Origin: Taishania sp964580465
GTDB lineage: Bacteria; Bacteroidota; Bacteroidia; Flavobacteriales_D; Crocinitomicaceae
Reading direction: 5' to 3'
NCBI GenBank assembly: GCA_964580465.1
Contig: CAZOKJ010000003.1
Span: 62,001 to 126,000 of the forward strand
Length of the DNA stretch: 64,000 bases
Shown piece after piece: positions 42,112 through 51,479 of the stretch. Positions within the stretch are counted from its first letter, which is position 1. Each line of letters starts with the position of its first letter. The position numbers were made by a program, and so were the translations under genes. Below the pieces are notes generated by a model. The model did no database searches. It was not told where the DNA came from and was given only the letters and a program-made list of their open reading frames with translations.

Positions 42112-43386
42112 TTACATTTTAAACAATGGTCGATGTCCTATTAATGCTTTCACTTCGTTTTTCACTTCATTGATAACAGCTTCGTTGTCAATGTTCATTA
42201 AAACTTTGTCAATTAATTCAACAATAGCTGGAATATCTGTTTCAACAATACCTCTTGAAGTAATTGCAGGAGTTCCAACGCGAATACCTGATGTTACAAA
42301 AGGTGATTCAGTGTCAAATGGTACCATGTTTTTGTTGACAGTGATATCAGCTTTAACTAATGCGTTTTCTGCGTCTTTTCCTGTTACTCCTTTTGAACGT
42401 AAATCAATCAACATTGAATGGTTTTCTGTACCACCTGAAACGATTGTATACCCTCTTTTAACAAATTCTTCTGCCATTGTAGCAGCATTTTTTTGAACTT
42501 GTTTCATGTATGTTTTGTACTCATCAGACAAAGCTTCGCCAAAAGCAACAGCTTTAGCAGCGATAACGTGCTCTAATGGTCCTCCTTGTGTTCCAGGGAA
42601 AACGGCAGCGTCTAATAAAGCTCCCATTGATTTTAAATTACCATTGTTCCATTTTAAACCGAATGGGTTGTCAAAATTGTGACGCATCATGATAACTCCA
42701 CCTCTTGGTCCTCTTAATGTTTTATGAGTTGTAGAAGTGATGATGTGGCAATGTTCCAATGGATCGCTTAGTAAACCTGTAGCGATTAAACCAGCAGGGT
42801 GAGAAATATCAGCTAAAATTAAGGCACCTACTTCGTCAGCAATTTCACGAATTCTTTTGTAATCCCAATCGCGACTATAAGCAGAAGCACCACAGATAAT
42901 TAGTTGAGGTTTTTCACGACGAGCAATTTCTTCCATTGCATCATAATCCACCAAACCTGTTTCTTTGTTTACTCCGTAGAAAAATGTTTGATATGTTTTT
43001 CCTGAGAAGTTTACAGGAGAACCGTGTGTTAAGTGTCCTCCATGAGAAAGATCGAAACCTAAGATTTTATCACCAGGTTTTAAACAAGCTAAATAAACAG
43101 CTGCATTAGCTTGAGACCCAGAGTGAGGTTGAACGTTTGCCCAAGTAGCGCCAAATAATTTACATAATCGATCGATTGCTAATTGCTCTACTTTATCAAC
43201 TACTTCACAACCACCATAGTATCGTTTTCCAGGAAAACCTTCAGCATATTTATTTGTTAATACGCTACCCATAGCTTCCATTACTTGTTCACTTACGAAG
43301 TTTTCGGAAGCAATCAATTCGATACCATTTGTTTGACGTGCTCTTTCTTCTTCAATTAAATTGAAGATTTCTGTGTCTCTAGCCAT
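42112..43386 (-). CDS. glyA: Serine hydroxymethyltransferase
   Basis: A 424-residue PLP enzyme interconverting serine and glycine while loading tetrahydrofolate with a one-carbon unit. The features are ELIASENFVS near the N-terminus, YAEGFPGKRYYGGCEVVD, ADISHPAGLI, and the PLP lysine in TSTTHKTLRGPRGG near residue 227. Length is standard. It is 4 bases downstream of the epimerase gene and likely cotranscribed. Confidence 0.97.
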   Translation of the reverse strand: MARDTEIFNLIEEERARQTNGIELIASENFVSEQVMEAMGSVLTNKYAEGFPGKRYYGGCEVVDKVEQLAIDRLCKLFGATWANVQPHSGSQANAAVYLACLKPGDKILGFDLSHGGHLTHGSPVNFSGKTYQTFFYGVNKETGLVDYDAMEEIARREKPQLIICGASAYSRDWDYKRIREIADEVGALILADISHPAGLIATGLLSDPLEHCHIITSTTHKTLRGPRGGVIMMRHNFDNPFGLKWNNGNLKSMGALLDAAVFPGTQGGPLEHVIAAKAVAFGEALSDEYKTYMKQVQKNAATMAEEFVKRGYTIVSGGTENHSMLIDLRSKGVTGKDAENALVKADITVNKNMVPFDTESPFVTSGIRVGTPAITSRGIVETDIPAIVELIDKVLMNIDNEAVINEVKNEVKALIGHRPLFKM

Positions 43387-43390
43387 TTTT

Positions 43391-44314
43391 TTAATTTTTA
43401 TATGTTATTTCGTATATCTTAGTTAGCCCTTCTCTTAGTGTAGTTTGAGGTTTATAATTTATCAAAGATAATAATTTATCAGAACTTCCAACTCGTCTTT
43501 CCACTTCATAATCATAACGTTTTTTTGGAGCGTCGATGAAACTAATTTTAGAGTTAGAGTTGGTTACTTCTTTAATTTCTTTCGCTAAATCATCAATGCA
43601 CCATTCATTTTCATTGGCGATATTCACAATGTGAAAACCTTTTACATTTAGTAACCGCACGCAAGCTTCAACAGTATCATCGATGTATGTGAAATCGCGT
43701 GTTTGTTTTCCTGTTCCAAAAACGGTGATGTCTTCGTTGTGAATAGCTTGTTCAAAGAAGCGAGGAACAACCATTCTATTATCTTGGTTGTGTCCATAGA
43801 CATTAAAGAATCGAACGGCGATAGCATCAATTCCTTTTTCTTCGTGATGTGAAGCTAAATAAATTTCGTTAAAACGTTTCGCCATTGCGTAAGAAGTGCG
43901 TGGATCAACCAATACTTCTTCTGTTAATGCGTTTCCAATAGCAGAATGGCCATAAATACCGCTTGTTGAAGCGTACATTATTTTTTTAACGTTGTTAATT
44001 TGAGCTGCTAATACGACGTTTCGCGTTCCAATTACTTCTACATCCATTGTTTCTACAGGATTGTCAGCTACTATGTCAACACCTAAGACAGCAGCAAAAT
44101 GGATGATAGCATCGCATGATTTACTAGCTTCTAATACAGTGTTATAGTCTCTTACATCACCTTTTACAAAGGTTATTTTTTCAAAAGTAGCGGAATCGAT
44201 TTTATTGCCTCTCAACAAGTTGTCCAAAACAACCACAGCGTTTCCGTCTTGCACCAATCTCTTCGTTAAGTTACTTCCAATAAATCCTGCTCCTCCAGTT
44301 ATAAGTATGCGCAT
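43391..44314 (-). CDS. NAD-dependent epimerase/dehydratase
   Basis: A 307-residue extended short-chain dehydrogenase. The NAD-binding motif is ITGGAGFIGSNLTKRL at the N-terminus and the catalytic Tyr-x3-Lys is in SYAMAKRFNEIYL near residue 145, with FNVYGHNQ and FTYIDDTVEA as in UDP-glucose 4-epimerase and related nucleotide-sugar enzymes. The exact sugar is not determinable. A possible -7 box TATCTTTG lies at 44334-44341 (minus). It probably supplies precursors for surface glycans and shares a transcript with glyA. Confidence 0.92.
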   Translation of the reverse strand: MRILITGGAGFIGSNLTKRLVQDGNAVVVLDNLLRGNKIDSATFEKITFVKGDVRDYNTVLEASKSCDAIIHFAAVLGVDIVADNPVETMDVEVIGTRNVVLAAQINNVKKIMYASTSGIYGHSAIGNALTEEVLVDPRTSYAMAKRFNEIYLASHHEEKGIDAIAVRFFNVYGHNQDNRMVVPRFFEQAIHNEDITVFGTGKQTRDFTYIDDTVEACVRLLNVKGFHIVNIANENEWCIDDLAKEIKEVTNSNSKISFIDAPKKRYDYEVERRVGSSDKLLSLINYKPQTTLREGLTKIYEITYKN

Positions 44315-44333
44315 GGTTATTTTATATTTGTTA

Positions 44334-44341
44334 CAAAGATA
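44334..44341 (-). promoter_or_regulatory. Possible -7 element for the epimerase-glyA unit
   Basis: Minus strand TATCTTTG 19 bases before the epimerase ATG. No TTG at consensus distance. Confidence 0.4.
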
Positions 44342-44373
44342 GTCATATCGTAGGATTAGAAGCTAAAAAAGAT

Positions 44374-44403
44374 AAAAAAAGCGAGGATTTTATTTCCTCG
44401 CTT
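44374..44403 (-). terminator. Terminator after the T9SS cargo gene
   Basis: Minus strand AAGCGAGGA, loop, TCCTCGCTT followed by a T-tract (44374-44380), 10 bases after the stop at 44413. Confidence 0.83.
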
Positions 44404-44412
44404 CGTCTTTTG

Positions 44413-45144
44413 TTATTTTTTAACAAATTTATGAATACTTTTTGTTTGATCTTTTATTAAATGAATGAAGTAAATACCTTCTTTTAATTCTGAAATACTT
44501 ACCTTTTGATTGTCTGAATTAATAGCTGCATTATTAATTAATTGACCGTTGATACCATAAATAGCATAAGAGTCAAACAAATGTGCATTTACAATGTTAA
44601 TTTCTTCTTTTGCAGGGTTTGGATACACATAAGCTTCATCTGGAGCAATAATTTTTGTTTCCATATTTACTGGAGCTTCTTCAATAATTAACTTGTAACC
44701 GATAAAATCACGAGGAATTGGTAGGGGTACAAACGCAACAACAACAGTAGCTGAAATTTTAATAGTAATGTCGTAAATTCCAATTTGACTTGCCGTTGCT
44801 GTACCTGTTAAGTTAGCACAGCCAGCTTGGCCACCTGGATATTCACAGTTTGTTTTAGAACAAGTGTAAGAGAAACCAGCTGGTAAACCTGTCACACCTG
44901 TCACTTTGTATTTTTGTAATTGCGCACCAGAATAAGTTGGATCGATATCACCAGCATCACTCGGAGCTTTGAAGTTTAATTCTTGTACGTAAGGAACATC
45001 AACATACGCATGAGCGAAGTTGATTGTAGTGTCTGGCCATGCCCCAAAAGTTGAATCTTGGAAGTTGGATGGACATGTCATTTGTTGTGCTGATGCACTA
45101 CCTAAAATCAATGACAATAAAGCAGTAAGTAATTGTTTTTTCAT
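44413..45144 (-). CDS. Secreted protein with T9SS type A sorting domain
   Basis: A 243-residue exported protein with a signal peptide ending SASAQ. The middle (residues 25-155) is a beta-rich domain with four cysteines (TCPSNF, SKTNCEYPGGQAGCANL) that I cannot assign. The last 75 residues are a T9SS sorting domain (AYVYPNPAKEEINI, YAIYGINGQLI, LKEGIYFIHLI, HKFVKK). It would be exported by Sec, then carried across the outer membrane by T9SS and anchored or released. It stands alone between a terminator and the next operon. Confidence 0.88.
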   Translation of the reverse strand: MKKQLLTALLSLILGSASAQQMTCPSNFQDSTFGAWPDTTINFAHAYVDVPYVQELNFKAPSDAGDIDPTYSGAQLQKYKVTGVTGLPAGFSYTCSKTNCEYPGGQAGCANLTGTATASQIGIYDITIKISATVVVAFVPLPIPRDFIGYKLIIEEAPVNMETKIIAPDEAYVYPNPAKEEINIVNAHLFDSYAIYGINGQLINNAAINSDNQKVSISELKEGIYFIHLIKDQTKSIHKFVKK

Positions 45145-45205
45145 AATTTATCTTTTAGTTTATAAACCGAAGTTAATTAAAAAAATCTATATGATTACTA
45201 TGTGC

Positions 45206-45703
45206 TTATTTTTTTTTGAAAAATAAGTAATAAAATTGTGTTAAAAACAATACGAATGTTGCTGAAAACGTTGTTAAACCAATTATTTTTATATCAATAA
45301 AATTTGTTGAAACCAATTGAATAATAAAGACAAAAGCTGTGAAAATGATGGATGCTAATGTAAGTTTTTTTAATTTGTTAGCAGGAAAATAGCGTAGTAT
45401 TTCAATTAAAGACATGGTAATAGAAAGTAAGAAAACTAAAAGCAATACTTTCCACCACTGTGTGTAATTTGCTGCACTTGAAAACGTAAACAAACCAATA
45501 GAAACTAAAACAAAAACTAAACCAGAGCTGATGATTCTGTTTTTAGCAATTCGAATGTTAATTCCTCCAAATAAAAGCATTAAACTAACAACAAGCAATT
45601 TAAGTAATAAAGAAAAAGAATAATCAGATTTTAGGAGTAGCAAAAGACTAATTGCTACTCCTAAACTTCCAATTGTTAAAATACTGTTGCTTACTATTCG
45701 CAT
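45206..45703 (-). CDS. Small integral membrane protein, unknown function
   Basis: A 165-residue protein with about five hydrophobic helices and short basic loops. I do not recognise a family. It is the last gene of the DPP-IV / ureohydrolase unit, its ATG overlapping the ureohydrolase stop by one base (TAATG), which suggests it is really translated. The C-terminus is KKK. Confidence 0.7.
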   Translation of the reverse strand: MRIVSNSILTIGSLGVAISLLLLLKSDYSFSLLLKLLVVSLMLLFGGINIRIAKNRIISSGLVFVLVSIGLFTFSSAANYTQWWKVLLLVFLLSITMSLIEILRYFPANKLKKLTLASIIFTAFVFIIQLVSTNFIDIKIIGLTTFSATFVLFLTQFYYLFFKKK

Positions 45704-46749
45704 TATGAAAGGTGTAATTGTCTGTTTTTCTCAGTAGCACAAACCAATGACCATAAGGCACGTGCGCCTACGTTAGCATCCCAATCAGAGTCTTCACTTA
45801 CGCCTACTTCGTTTAAGTCAAATCCAACGATTTTTTTACCAGATTGAGCTATTTCAAATAATAAATATGAAATTTGCTCTAATTTGAATCCTCCAGCAAC
45901 AGGCGTTCCAGTATTTGGACACAATTCAGGCATTAATCCATCAATATCAAAAGAAATATATACATTGTTTGGTAAAGAATGAATGATTTCTTTTACTTGT
46001 TCAGCCCATGTTTTTCCATAAAAACTTTCCTCTTTTAAATTCCAATCGAAGAAAGTTTGTACCCTTCCATTACTGTTTTTGATAAGTTCAATTTCCGATT
46101 CAGCAATATCACGGATACCTACTTGTACTAATTTTTGCATGTTTGAGCAATTTTTTAGCACATTAAACATGATGCTAGCGTGTGATTGTTCAAAACCTTC
46201 ATAAGCATCTCTTAAATCAGCGTGAGCATCAATTTGCAAAACACCAAATGGTTGTCCTTGTTCGTTCAATGCTTCAATTAAGCCGAGTGGGGTAGAGTGT
46301 TCTCCTCCTAAGACAGCAACAATTTTACCTTGATTCAATAATTCTTTTGCGCGAGATTTTAAATTTTCCTTCAAAGCAATTGAAGTTTCGTTAATCTCAC
46401 GTAAAAAGTTTTGATAAAATGCATGTCCTTCAACTTGACCTCCATCCTCTAAAAAAGAGATATAGTTAATTGCTTCATCGCACAATTTATCATTAATTGC
46501 TTGCCATTCTTCTGAAATTTCAGTCATAAAAACTTTGGTTTCATAAGCTTTTTCTAGCTTAGGATGGTAGTAATCTAATTGTGTAGAGGCGTCCAATACG
46601 GCTTGTGGACCTTTACTTGTACCTTTTCCATAAGAAGCCGTTGCGTCCCAAGGAATTGGAATAATCACAATGTCAGCTTCATTTTCTTGAACGGGAAGAC
46701 CAAAGATATTCCCATTTTTAATTCCTACACCATTTGGATCAAATGTCAT
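45703..46749 (-). CDS. Ureohydrolase (arginase/agmatinase/formimidoylglutamase family)
   Basis: A 348-residue binuclear-manganese hydrolase. The metal ligands are visible: His in LGGEHSTPLGL, the three in QIDAHADLRDAYE and the two Asp in FDIDGLMPELCPNTGTPVAGG. The DIDGL (rather than DxDxxDP) and the long N-terminus place it with the Bacteroidota agmatinase-like or formimidoylglutamase-like group; the substrate is not certain. No hut or arginine genes are nearby. It is 28 bases downstream of the DPP-IV-like gene and overlaps the small membrane protein gene by one base. Confidence 0.88.
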   Translation of the reverse strand: MTFDPNGVGIKNGNIFGLPVQENEADIVIIPIPWDATASYGKGTSKGPQAVLDASTQLDYYHPKLEKAYETKVFMTEISEEWQAINDKLCDEAINYISFLEDGGQVEGHAFYQNFLREINETSIALKENLKSRAKELLNQGKIVAVLGGEHSTPLGLIEALNEQGQPFGVLQIDAHADLRDAYEGFEQSHASIMFNVLKNCSNMQKLVQVGIRDIAESEIELIKNSNGRVQTFFDWNLKEESFYGKTWAEQVKEIIHSLPNNVYISFDIDGLMPELCPNTGTPVAGGFKLEQISYLLFEIAQSGKKIVGFDLNEVGVSEDSDWDANVGARALWSLVCATEKNRQLHLS

Positions 46750-46777
46750 ATTGTTTGATATTAAAGTTTTGTAATTA

Positions 46778-48928
46778 TTAAAGTTTTGTAGAAATATAGT
46801 TCAGCATCATTGTGTATAAATGAACGCGAGTATTTCCTCCATAAATTCCGTGGTTTCTATTTGGATAAATAAATAAATCGAATTGTTTGTTTGATTTCAC
46901 CAAAGCATTAACCATTTCTAGTGCATTTTGATAATGTACATTGTCATCACCTGAACCATGAATTAAGAAGTAATTCCCCTGCAATTGATTAGTGAAGTTA
47001 ATAGGTGAATTATCATCATAGCCACTCATGTTTTCTTTAGGTGTACGCATAAAACGTTCGGTATAAATGTTATCGTAGTATTTCCAATTGGTAACAGGCG
47101 CTACAGCAATTCCCATTTTAAACAAACCGTTTCCTTTTGTCATTGCTAAGGAAGTCATAAAACCACCATAGCTCCACCCTTGAATTCCAATTCTGTCTTT
47201 GTCAACATAACTATATGTTTGCAACAATTTCGCTACATCAATGAAGTCTTCTGTTTCACATTTACCCAATTGCAAATAGGTTTTGTCTTTAAAATCTTTT
47301 CCTCTAAATTGTGTTCCTCTCGGATCAACAGATACAACGATGTACCCTTTTTGAGCAAGAAGTTGATGCCAAGCCAAATTGGAATCCCAGCCATCAATAA
47401 CAGTATTAGAACCAGGGCCACCATAAATGTAAATATAAACAGGGTATTTTTTAGAAGCATCAAAATTAGCTGGTTTTATCATCCATCCATTCAAAGAACG
47501 ACCTTTTAGGTCAAATTGAACAAACTCTTTAGGTGAAAATTGATAAGTTTTTATTCTTTCTTTCAATGTCTCATTACCTTCTAATGTTTTTAATTCTTTA
47601 CCGTTATTGTCACAAAACGTATAAGTTGGTGGTGTGTTGGCATTACTGTATTTTTTGATGAAATAAGTCATTCCAGTCACAAATTCTGCATTGTTTTGTC
47701 CAGTTTCAGAACTAATTGCAACATCCTTTTTAGTAATTAAATCTATTTTGTAGATACCTTTATGAATAGCTCCTTTTTTTGCAGCTGTATAATAAACAAA
47801 CTTGTTTTTTGCATCGATACCTGAAAAGTCAATGACGTCCCAGTTTCCTTTTGTAATCTGGTATTCAGAACCATCAAATCCAATTTGATAAATATGCTTA
47901 AAACCATCTTTTTCACTAGTGCGTAGAATTGATTTACCATCATTTAAAAAGATGAGGTTGTCATCAATATCAATATATGTTTTAGATGTTTCGGTAAAAA
48001 ATACAGAAGCCTTCCACGCATCATTTTTTTGTTCAACTTTATAATAATTAACCTCGTTTTGATGACGATTTAAGGTTTGAAGTACTAACGTATTATTAAC
48101 AGTTGACCAAGAGATTCTAGGAATGTATTCATAATTATTGAGTTGAATAGCTGTTGTTTTTTTTGTGTCCACAGAATAAATGTGAGCACTAACTTTAGAA
48201 TTGTCTTCACCTGCTTTTGGGTATTTAAATGTATACAGTTCAGGATAAAGTTCTCCAACGTTGTATTCCATTGTAAATTCCCTTACTTGAGATTCATCAA
48301 ATCGCAAAAAACCGATGTGTTTACCATCAGGTGACCAGCCGAATGCTTGTGTAATGGCAAATTCTTCTTCATACACCCAATCTGTTGTTCCGTTGATGAT
48401 TTCATTTATTTTACCATCAAAAGTAATTTGTGTGGTGATACTTGTTGCTAAATCTTTGTAAAAGAGGTTGTTTTCTAAAATATATGCAACTTTCGTTCCA
48501 TCAGGAGAGAATGTTGCTAAAGATTGCAATTTTTCTGAAGGACTTAATTTTTCAAGAGATTTTCCTTTAATGTCATAGATGTAATAATTAGCAACAGTGC
48601 TATGGCGGTAAATGCTTTTTTGTTCAAAAGCCATGAGTACTTTTGTTTCTGTACTATTAATAGTATAGTCATCCATTTCCATTGGAATAGAAGAAATATC
48701 CATGATTACTCTGGTTTTATTTTTCTTCTTATCATCGTAAGGAATTGCCTTTAGTTTATTGTCTTCTATTTTTAGGTAATTTAAACCATCTGGAGTACTA
48801 TAAGAGCCATAAAAAGCGCGAGGAGCAAATAGAGCGCTGCCATGAACATCTTTAACAGTAAGTTCTTTTTGACTAAATGAATTGGTTGTAGCTATCAAGC
48901 TCAAAAGAAAAGCAATAATTTTTTTCAT
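46778..48928 (-). CDS. Dipeptidyl peptidase IV-like S9 serine protease
   Basis: A 716-residue exported peptidase with a signal peptide ending NSFSQ. The DPP-IV N-terminal propeller spans about residues 80-450, with the substrate-anchoring Glu pair in VYEEEFAITQAF. The catalytic alpha/beta hydrolase domain has Ser586 (GWSYGG), Asp661/662 (GSGDDNVH) and His693 (NRNHGIYGG). It removes X-Pro or X-Ala dipeptides from peptide N-termini in the periplasm. First gene of an operon with the ureohydrolase and a small membrane protein; peptide and nitrogen use would tie them together (inference). Confidence 0.94.
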   Translation of the reverse strand: MKKIIAFLLSLIATTNSFSQKELTVKDVHGSALFAPRAFYGSYSTPDGLNYLKIEDNKLKAIPYDDKKKNKTRVIMDISSIPMEMDDYTINSTETKVLMAFEQKSIYRHSTVANYYIYDIKGKSLEKLSPSEKLQSLATFSPDGTKVAYILENNLFYKDLATSITTQITFDGKINEIINGTTDWVYEEEFAITQAFGWSPDGKHIGFLRFDESQVREFTMEYNVGELYPELYTFKYPKAGEDNSKVSAHIYSVDTKKTTAIQLNNYEYIPRISWSTVNNTLVLQTLNRHQNEVNYYKVEQKNDAWKASVFFTETSKTYIDIDDNLIFLNDGKSILRTSEKDGFKHIYQIGFDGSEYQITKGNWDVIDFSGIDAKNKFVYYTAAKKGAIHKGIYKIDLITKKDVAISSETGQNNAEFVTGMTYFIKKYSNANTPPTYTFCDNNGKELKTLEGNETLKERIKTYQFSPKEFVQFDLKGRSLNGWMIKPANFDASKKYPVYIYIYGGPGSNTVIDGWDSNLAWHQLLAQKGYIVVSVDPRGTQFRGKDFKDKTYLQLGKCETEDFIDVAKLLQTYSYVDKDRIGIQGWSYGGFMTSLAMTKGNGLFKMGIAVAPVTNWKYYDNIYTERFMRTPKENMSGYDDNSPINFTNQLQGNYFLIHGSGDDNVHYQNALEMVNALVKSNKQFDLFIYPNRNHGIYGGNTRVHLYTMMLNYISTKL

Positions 48929-49237
48929 ATCTCTAAATAATCAGAGGATAAAATTACAATATATTATGTAAAAATAAGTGAAAAAAACGATAAAGATTGT
49001 CCATTGTTTTTCGATATCTAACAAAATGAGTGTAAAATGATAAAAAATCAAGCTTATTAATTCAATTGAAAGCTATATTTTTTAATTTTAATCTATTGAT
49101 AATCAGGTGTGTTTTTTAATTTAAGTAAATAAATACTTTTTTTATTAATAATTTTTTTCAAAAAGCGCATTGTTATTAGAAAAAATCTAAGTAATTTAGG
49201 CCTGAAAAATTTACGAACACTTATATTTCAAATTAGG
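48929..49237. other. 309-base divergent intergenic region
   Basis: Very AT-rich spacer between the DPP-IV-like gene (minus) and gltA (plus). It contains the gltA promoter near its right end (49170-49199). I see no open frame, tRNA or terminator in it, and no convincing promoter for the DPP-IV gene. Confidence 0.6.
49170..49199 (+). promoter_or_regulatory. Promoter of gltA with an inverted repeat in the spacer
   Basis: TTG (49170-49172), 19-bp spacer, TAATTTAG (49192-49199; one mismatch to TAnnTTTG). The spacer contains TTAGA-N5-TCTAA (49176-49190), the same half-sites and spacing as the core of the palindrome in the methyltransferase promoter. Confidence 0.65.
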
Positions 49238-50524
49238 ATGAGCGAAGTTGCTAAAATAGAATTAGAAGGAAATGTTTACGAATTTCCTGTTGTAGTAGGT
49301 TCTGAGAACGAAAAAGCGATTGATATTACAAAGCTTAGAGGAGCCACTGGTTATATTACGATTGATTCTGGTTACAAGAACACTGGAAGTACAATGAGTA
49401 AGATTACTTTTTTAGATGGTGAAGAAGGAATTTTGAGATATCGAGGATATCCGATTGAGCAATTAGCAGAAAAGGCTTCTTTCTTAGAAGTTGCTTATTT
49501 GTTGATTTATGGAGAGTTACCAACAGCTTCTGAGTTAAAAGACTTTGAAGAAAGTATTACTAAACATACGTTGGTTCATGAAGATATGAAGCAGTTTTTT
49601 GAAGCGTTTCCTTCAAAAGCTCACCCAATGGGGGTATTATCTTCAATGGTTTGTTCGTTAGCATCTTTTTATCCTGAATCTTTGGACCCAAATAGAGGAG
49701 AAGTTGCAGTGAAATTGACAATTAATCGTTTGTTGGCTAAGTTACCTACTTTGGCTGCTTGGTCATACAAAAATTCAATGCGTCATCCTTTTAATTATCC
49801 TAATAATGAGTTCGATTATGTGAAAAATTTCTTACACATGATGTTCTCTTTACCTTCAGAAAAATATGAAGTAAATCCAGTGATTGTTTCAGCAATGAAC
49901 AAATTGTTGATTCTTCACGCTGACCACGAACAAAACTGTTCAACTTCTACTGTTCGTATCGTAGGATCTTCACAAGCTAACTTATATGCAACAATTTCAG
50001 CTGGTATTTCTGCATTGTGGGGACCACTTCATGGTGGAGCTAACCAAGCTGTGATTGAAATGTTAGAAAAAATTCACAATGATGGTGGTGACGTTGATAA
50101 ATGGGTGGCTAAAGCTAAAGACAAAGATGATCCTTTCCGTTTGATGGGATTCGGACACCGTGTGTACAAAAACTTTGACCCTCGTGCTACGATTATCAAA
50201 AAAGCTGCTGACGACGTGTTAGAAGCATTGAATATCCATGATCCATTATTAGCAATTGCTAAGAAATTGGAAAAATATGCACTTGAAGATGAATACTTCA
50301 AAGCGCGTAACTTATATCCAAACGTGGATTTCTACTCTGGAATTATTTATAAAGCAATTGGTATTCCAACTGAAATGTTTACAGTAATGTTTGCTATTGG
50401 TCGTTTACCAGGATGGATTGCTCAATGGAAAGAAATGGTTGAAAATGGTGAGCCTATCGGAAGACCGCGCCAAATCTATACAGGATACACAACAAGAGAT
50501 TATGTTGATATTTCAAAAAGATAA
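49238..50524 (+). CDS. gltA: Citrate synthase
   Basis: A 428-residue enzyme condensing acetyl-CoA and oxaloacetate to open the TCA cycle. Type II (hexameric, Gram-negative) features: the N-terminal beta domain, TFLDGEEGILRYRGYPIEQLA, LILHADHEQNCSTSTVR, LWGPLHGGANQAVIEML (His) and MGFGHRVYKNFDPRA (catalytic His); the Asp is in PNVDFYSG. Length is usual. It has its own promoter and terminator and is divergent from the DPP-IV gene. Confidence 0.97.
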   Translation: MSEVAKIELEGNVYEFPVVVGSENEKAIDITKLRGATGYITIDSGYKNTGSTMSKITFLDGEEGILRYRGYPIEQLAEKASFLEVAYLLIYGELPTASELKDFEESITKHTLVHEDMKQFFEAFPSKAHPMGVLSSMVCSLASFYPESLDPNRGEVAVKLTINRLLAKLPTLAAWSYKNSMRHPFNYPNNEFDYVKNFLHMMFSLPSEKYEVNPVIVSAMNKLLILHADHEQNCSTSTVRIVGSSQANLYATISAGISALWGPLHGGANQAVIEMLEKIHNDGGDVDKWVAKAKDKDDPFRLMGFGHRVYKNFDPRATIIKKAADDVLEALNIHDPLLAIAKKLEKYALEDEYFKARNLYPNVDFYSGIIYKAIGIPTEMFTVMFAIGRLPGWIAQWKEMVENGEPIGRPRQIYTGYTTRDYVDISKR

Positions 50525-50546
50525 TCGTTGTTAAGAAATAGAAGAG

Positions 50547-50577
50547 AAAGGCTATCCAATTTGGATAGCCTTTTGTT
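50547..50577. terminator. Terminator between gltA and miaA
   Basis: AAAGGCTATCC, short loop, GGATAGCCTTTT. A- and T-rich flanks let it serve both convergent genes; it ends one base from the miaA stop. Confidence 0.83.
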
Positions 50578-51474
50578 TTAAATGCTTTTGTTAAGTATAA
50601 GCTGTAACATAGTTTCAGTTTGATCATAAGGAATCCAAACAGCGTCTTTGTGACGTTTAAACCATGTAATTTGTCGTTTTGCGTAGCGTCTTGAATTCTG
50701 TTTAATGAGTTCAATGCATTCGTCTTTGCTTGTTTTTCCATCAAAATAATCAAACCATTCAGTATAACCTACGGTTGCCAAGGCTTTTAATCCTTTGTGA
50801 GGATATAATTTTTTTGCTTCTGCTTCTAATCCTGCTTCAATCATTTTATCCACGCGTAAGTTGATGCGTTCGTATAAAAACGAACGAGGTAAATCAAGAA
50901 CAAAATAATGAATATCGAAAGTAACTTCTTTCTTTTTACCAATTCTGAGTGAAGAATAGGTTTTTTGCGTTATTCGAATAACTTCTATTGCTCTAATTAT
51001 TCGTATAGGATTGTTTCTATCAACTTGGTTATAGTATTCTTCGTCTTTTTGTTTTAGCTCTTCTAGCAGTTTAGCCAATCCTTTTTCTTTATAAAGCGTA
51101 TTTAATTCCTCTTGTATGATTGGATCGTGTGGAATATCATCTAGACCAAAACAGAGTGCATCGATAAACATCCCTGAACCTCCTGTGAGAATGATAGTTG
51201 AATGAGTTTTAAATAGCTCTTCTAATAATCGTTCTGCTTTTTGAGCATAATGCGCAGCGTTTAATTCCTCAAATATGCTCTCTGAATCAATAAAATAATG
51301 AGGAACGCCTTCCATTTCTTCTACAGTAGGCTTGGCGGTTCCAATACTCATTTCTTGATAGAATTGTCTTGAATCTGCAGATACAACAACAGTGTTCAGT
51401 TTTTTTGCTAAGGAAACGCTTAATGCCGTTTTCCCACTAGCGGTAGGGCCAGCGATGACAATTAATTTCTTCAT
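50578..51474 (-). CDS. miaA: tRNA dimethylallyltransferase
   Basis: A 298-residue enzyme adding a dimethylallyl group to A37 of tRNAs that read UNN codons. The P-loop is IAGPTASGKTALSV near the start, then VVSADSRQFYQEMSIGTAKP and the C-terminal NSRRYAKRQITWFKRH. I chose the ATG at 51474; the frame runs up to 51501, but that would overlap the upstream transglycosylase gene and adds nine residues without similarity. The 5-base gap to the upstream gene suggests cotranscription. Confidence 0.95.
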   Translation of the reverse strand: MKKLIVIAGPTASGKTALSVSLAKKLNTVVVSADSRQFYQEMSIGTAKPTVEEMEGVPHYFIDSESIFEELNAAHYAQKAERLLEELFKTHSTIILTGGSGMFIDALCFGLDDIPHDPIIQEELNTLYKEKGLAKLLEELKQKDEEYYNQVDRNNPIRIIRAIEVIRITQKTYSSLRIGKKKEVTFDIHYFVLDLPRSFLYERINLRVDKMIEAGLEAEAKKLYPHKGLKALATVGYTEWFDYFDGKTSKDECIELIKQNSRRYAKRQITWFKRHKDAVWIPYDQTETMLQLILNKSI

Positions 51475-51479
51475 ACTAT

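Noticed and set aside
45187..45227. A/T-rich inverted repeat at the end of the small membrane protein gene, considered as a terminator
   Set aside because: Its stem is nearly all A-T and overlaps the coding Lys run; too weak to call.
47180..47509. 109-codon plus-strand frame
   Set aside because: Antisense to the catalytic domain of the DPP-IV-like gene; no family resemblance.
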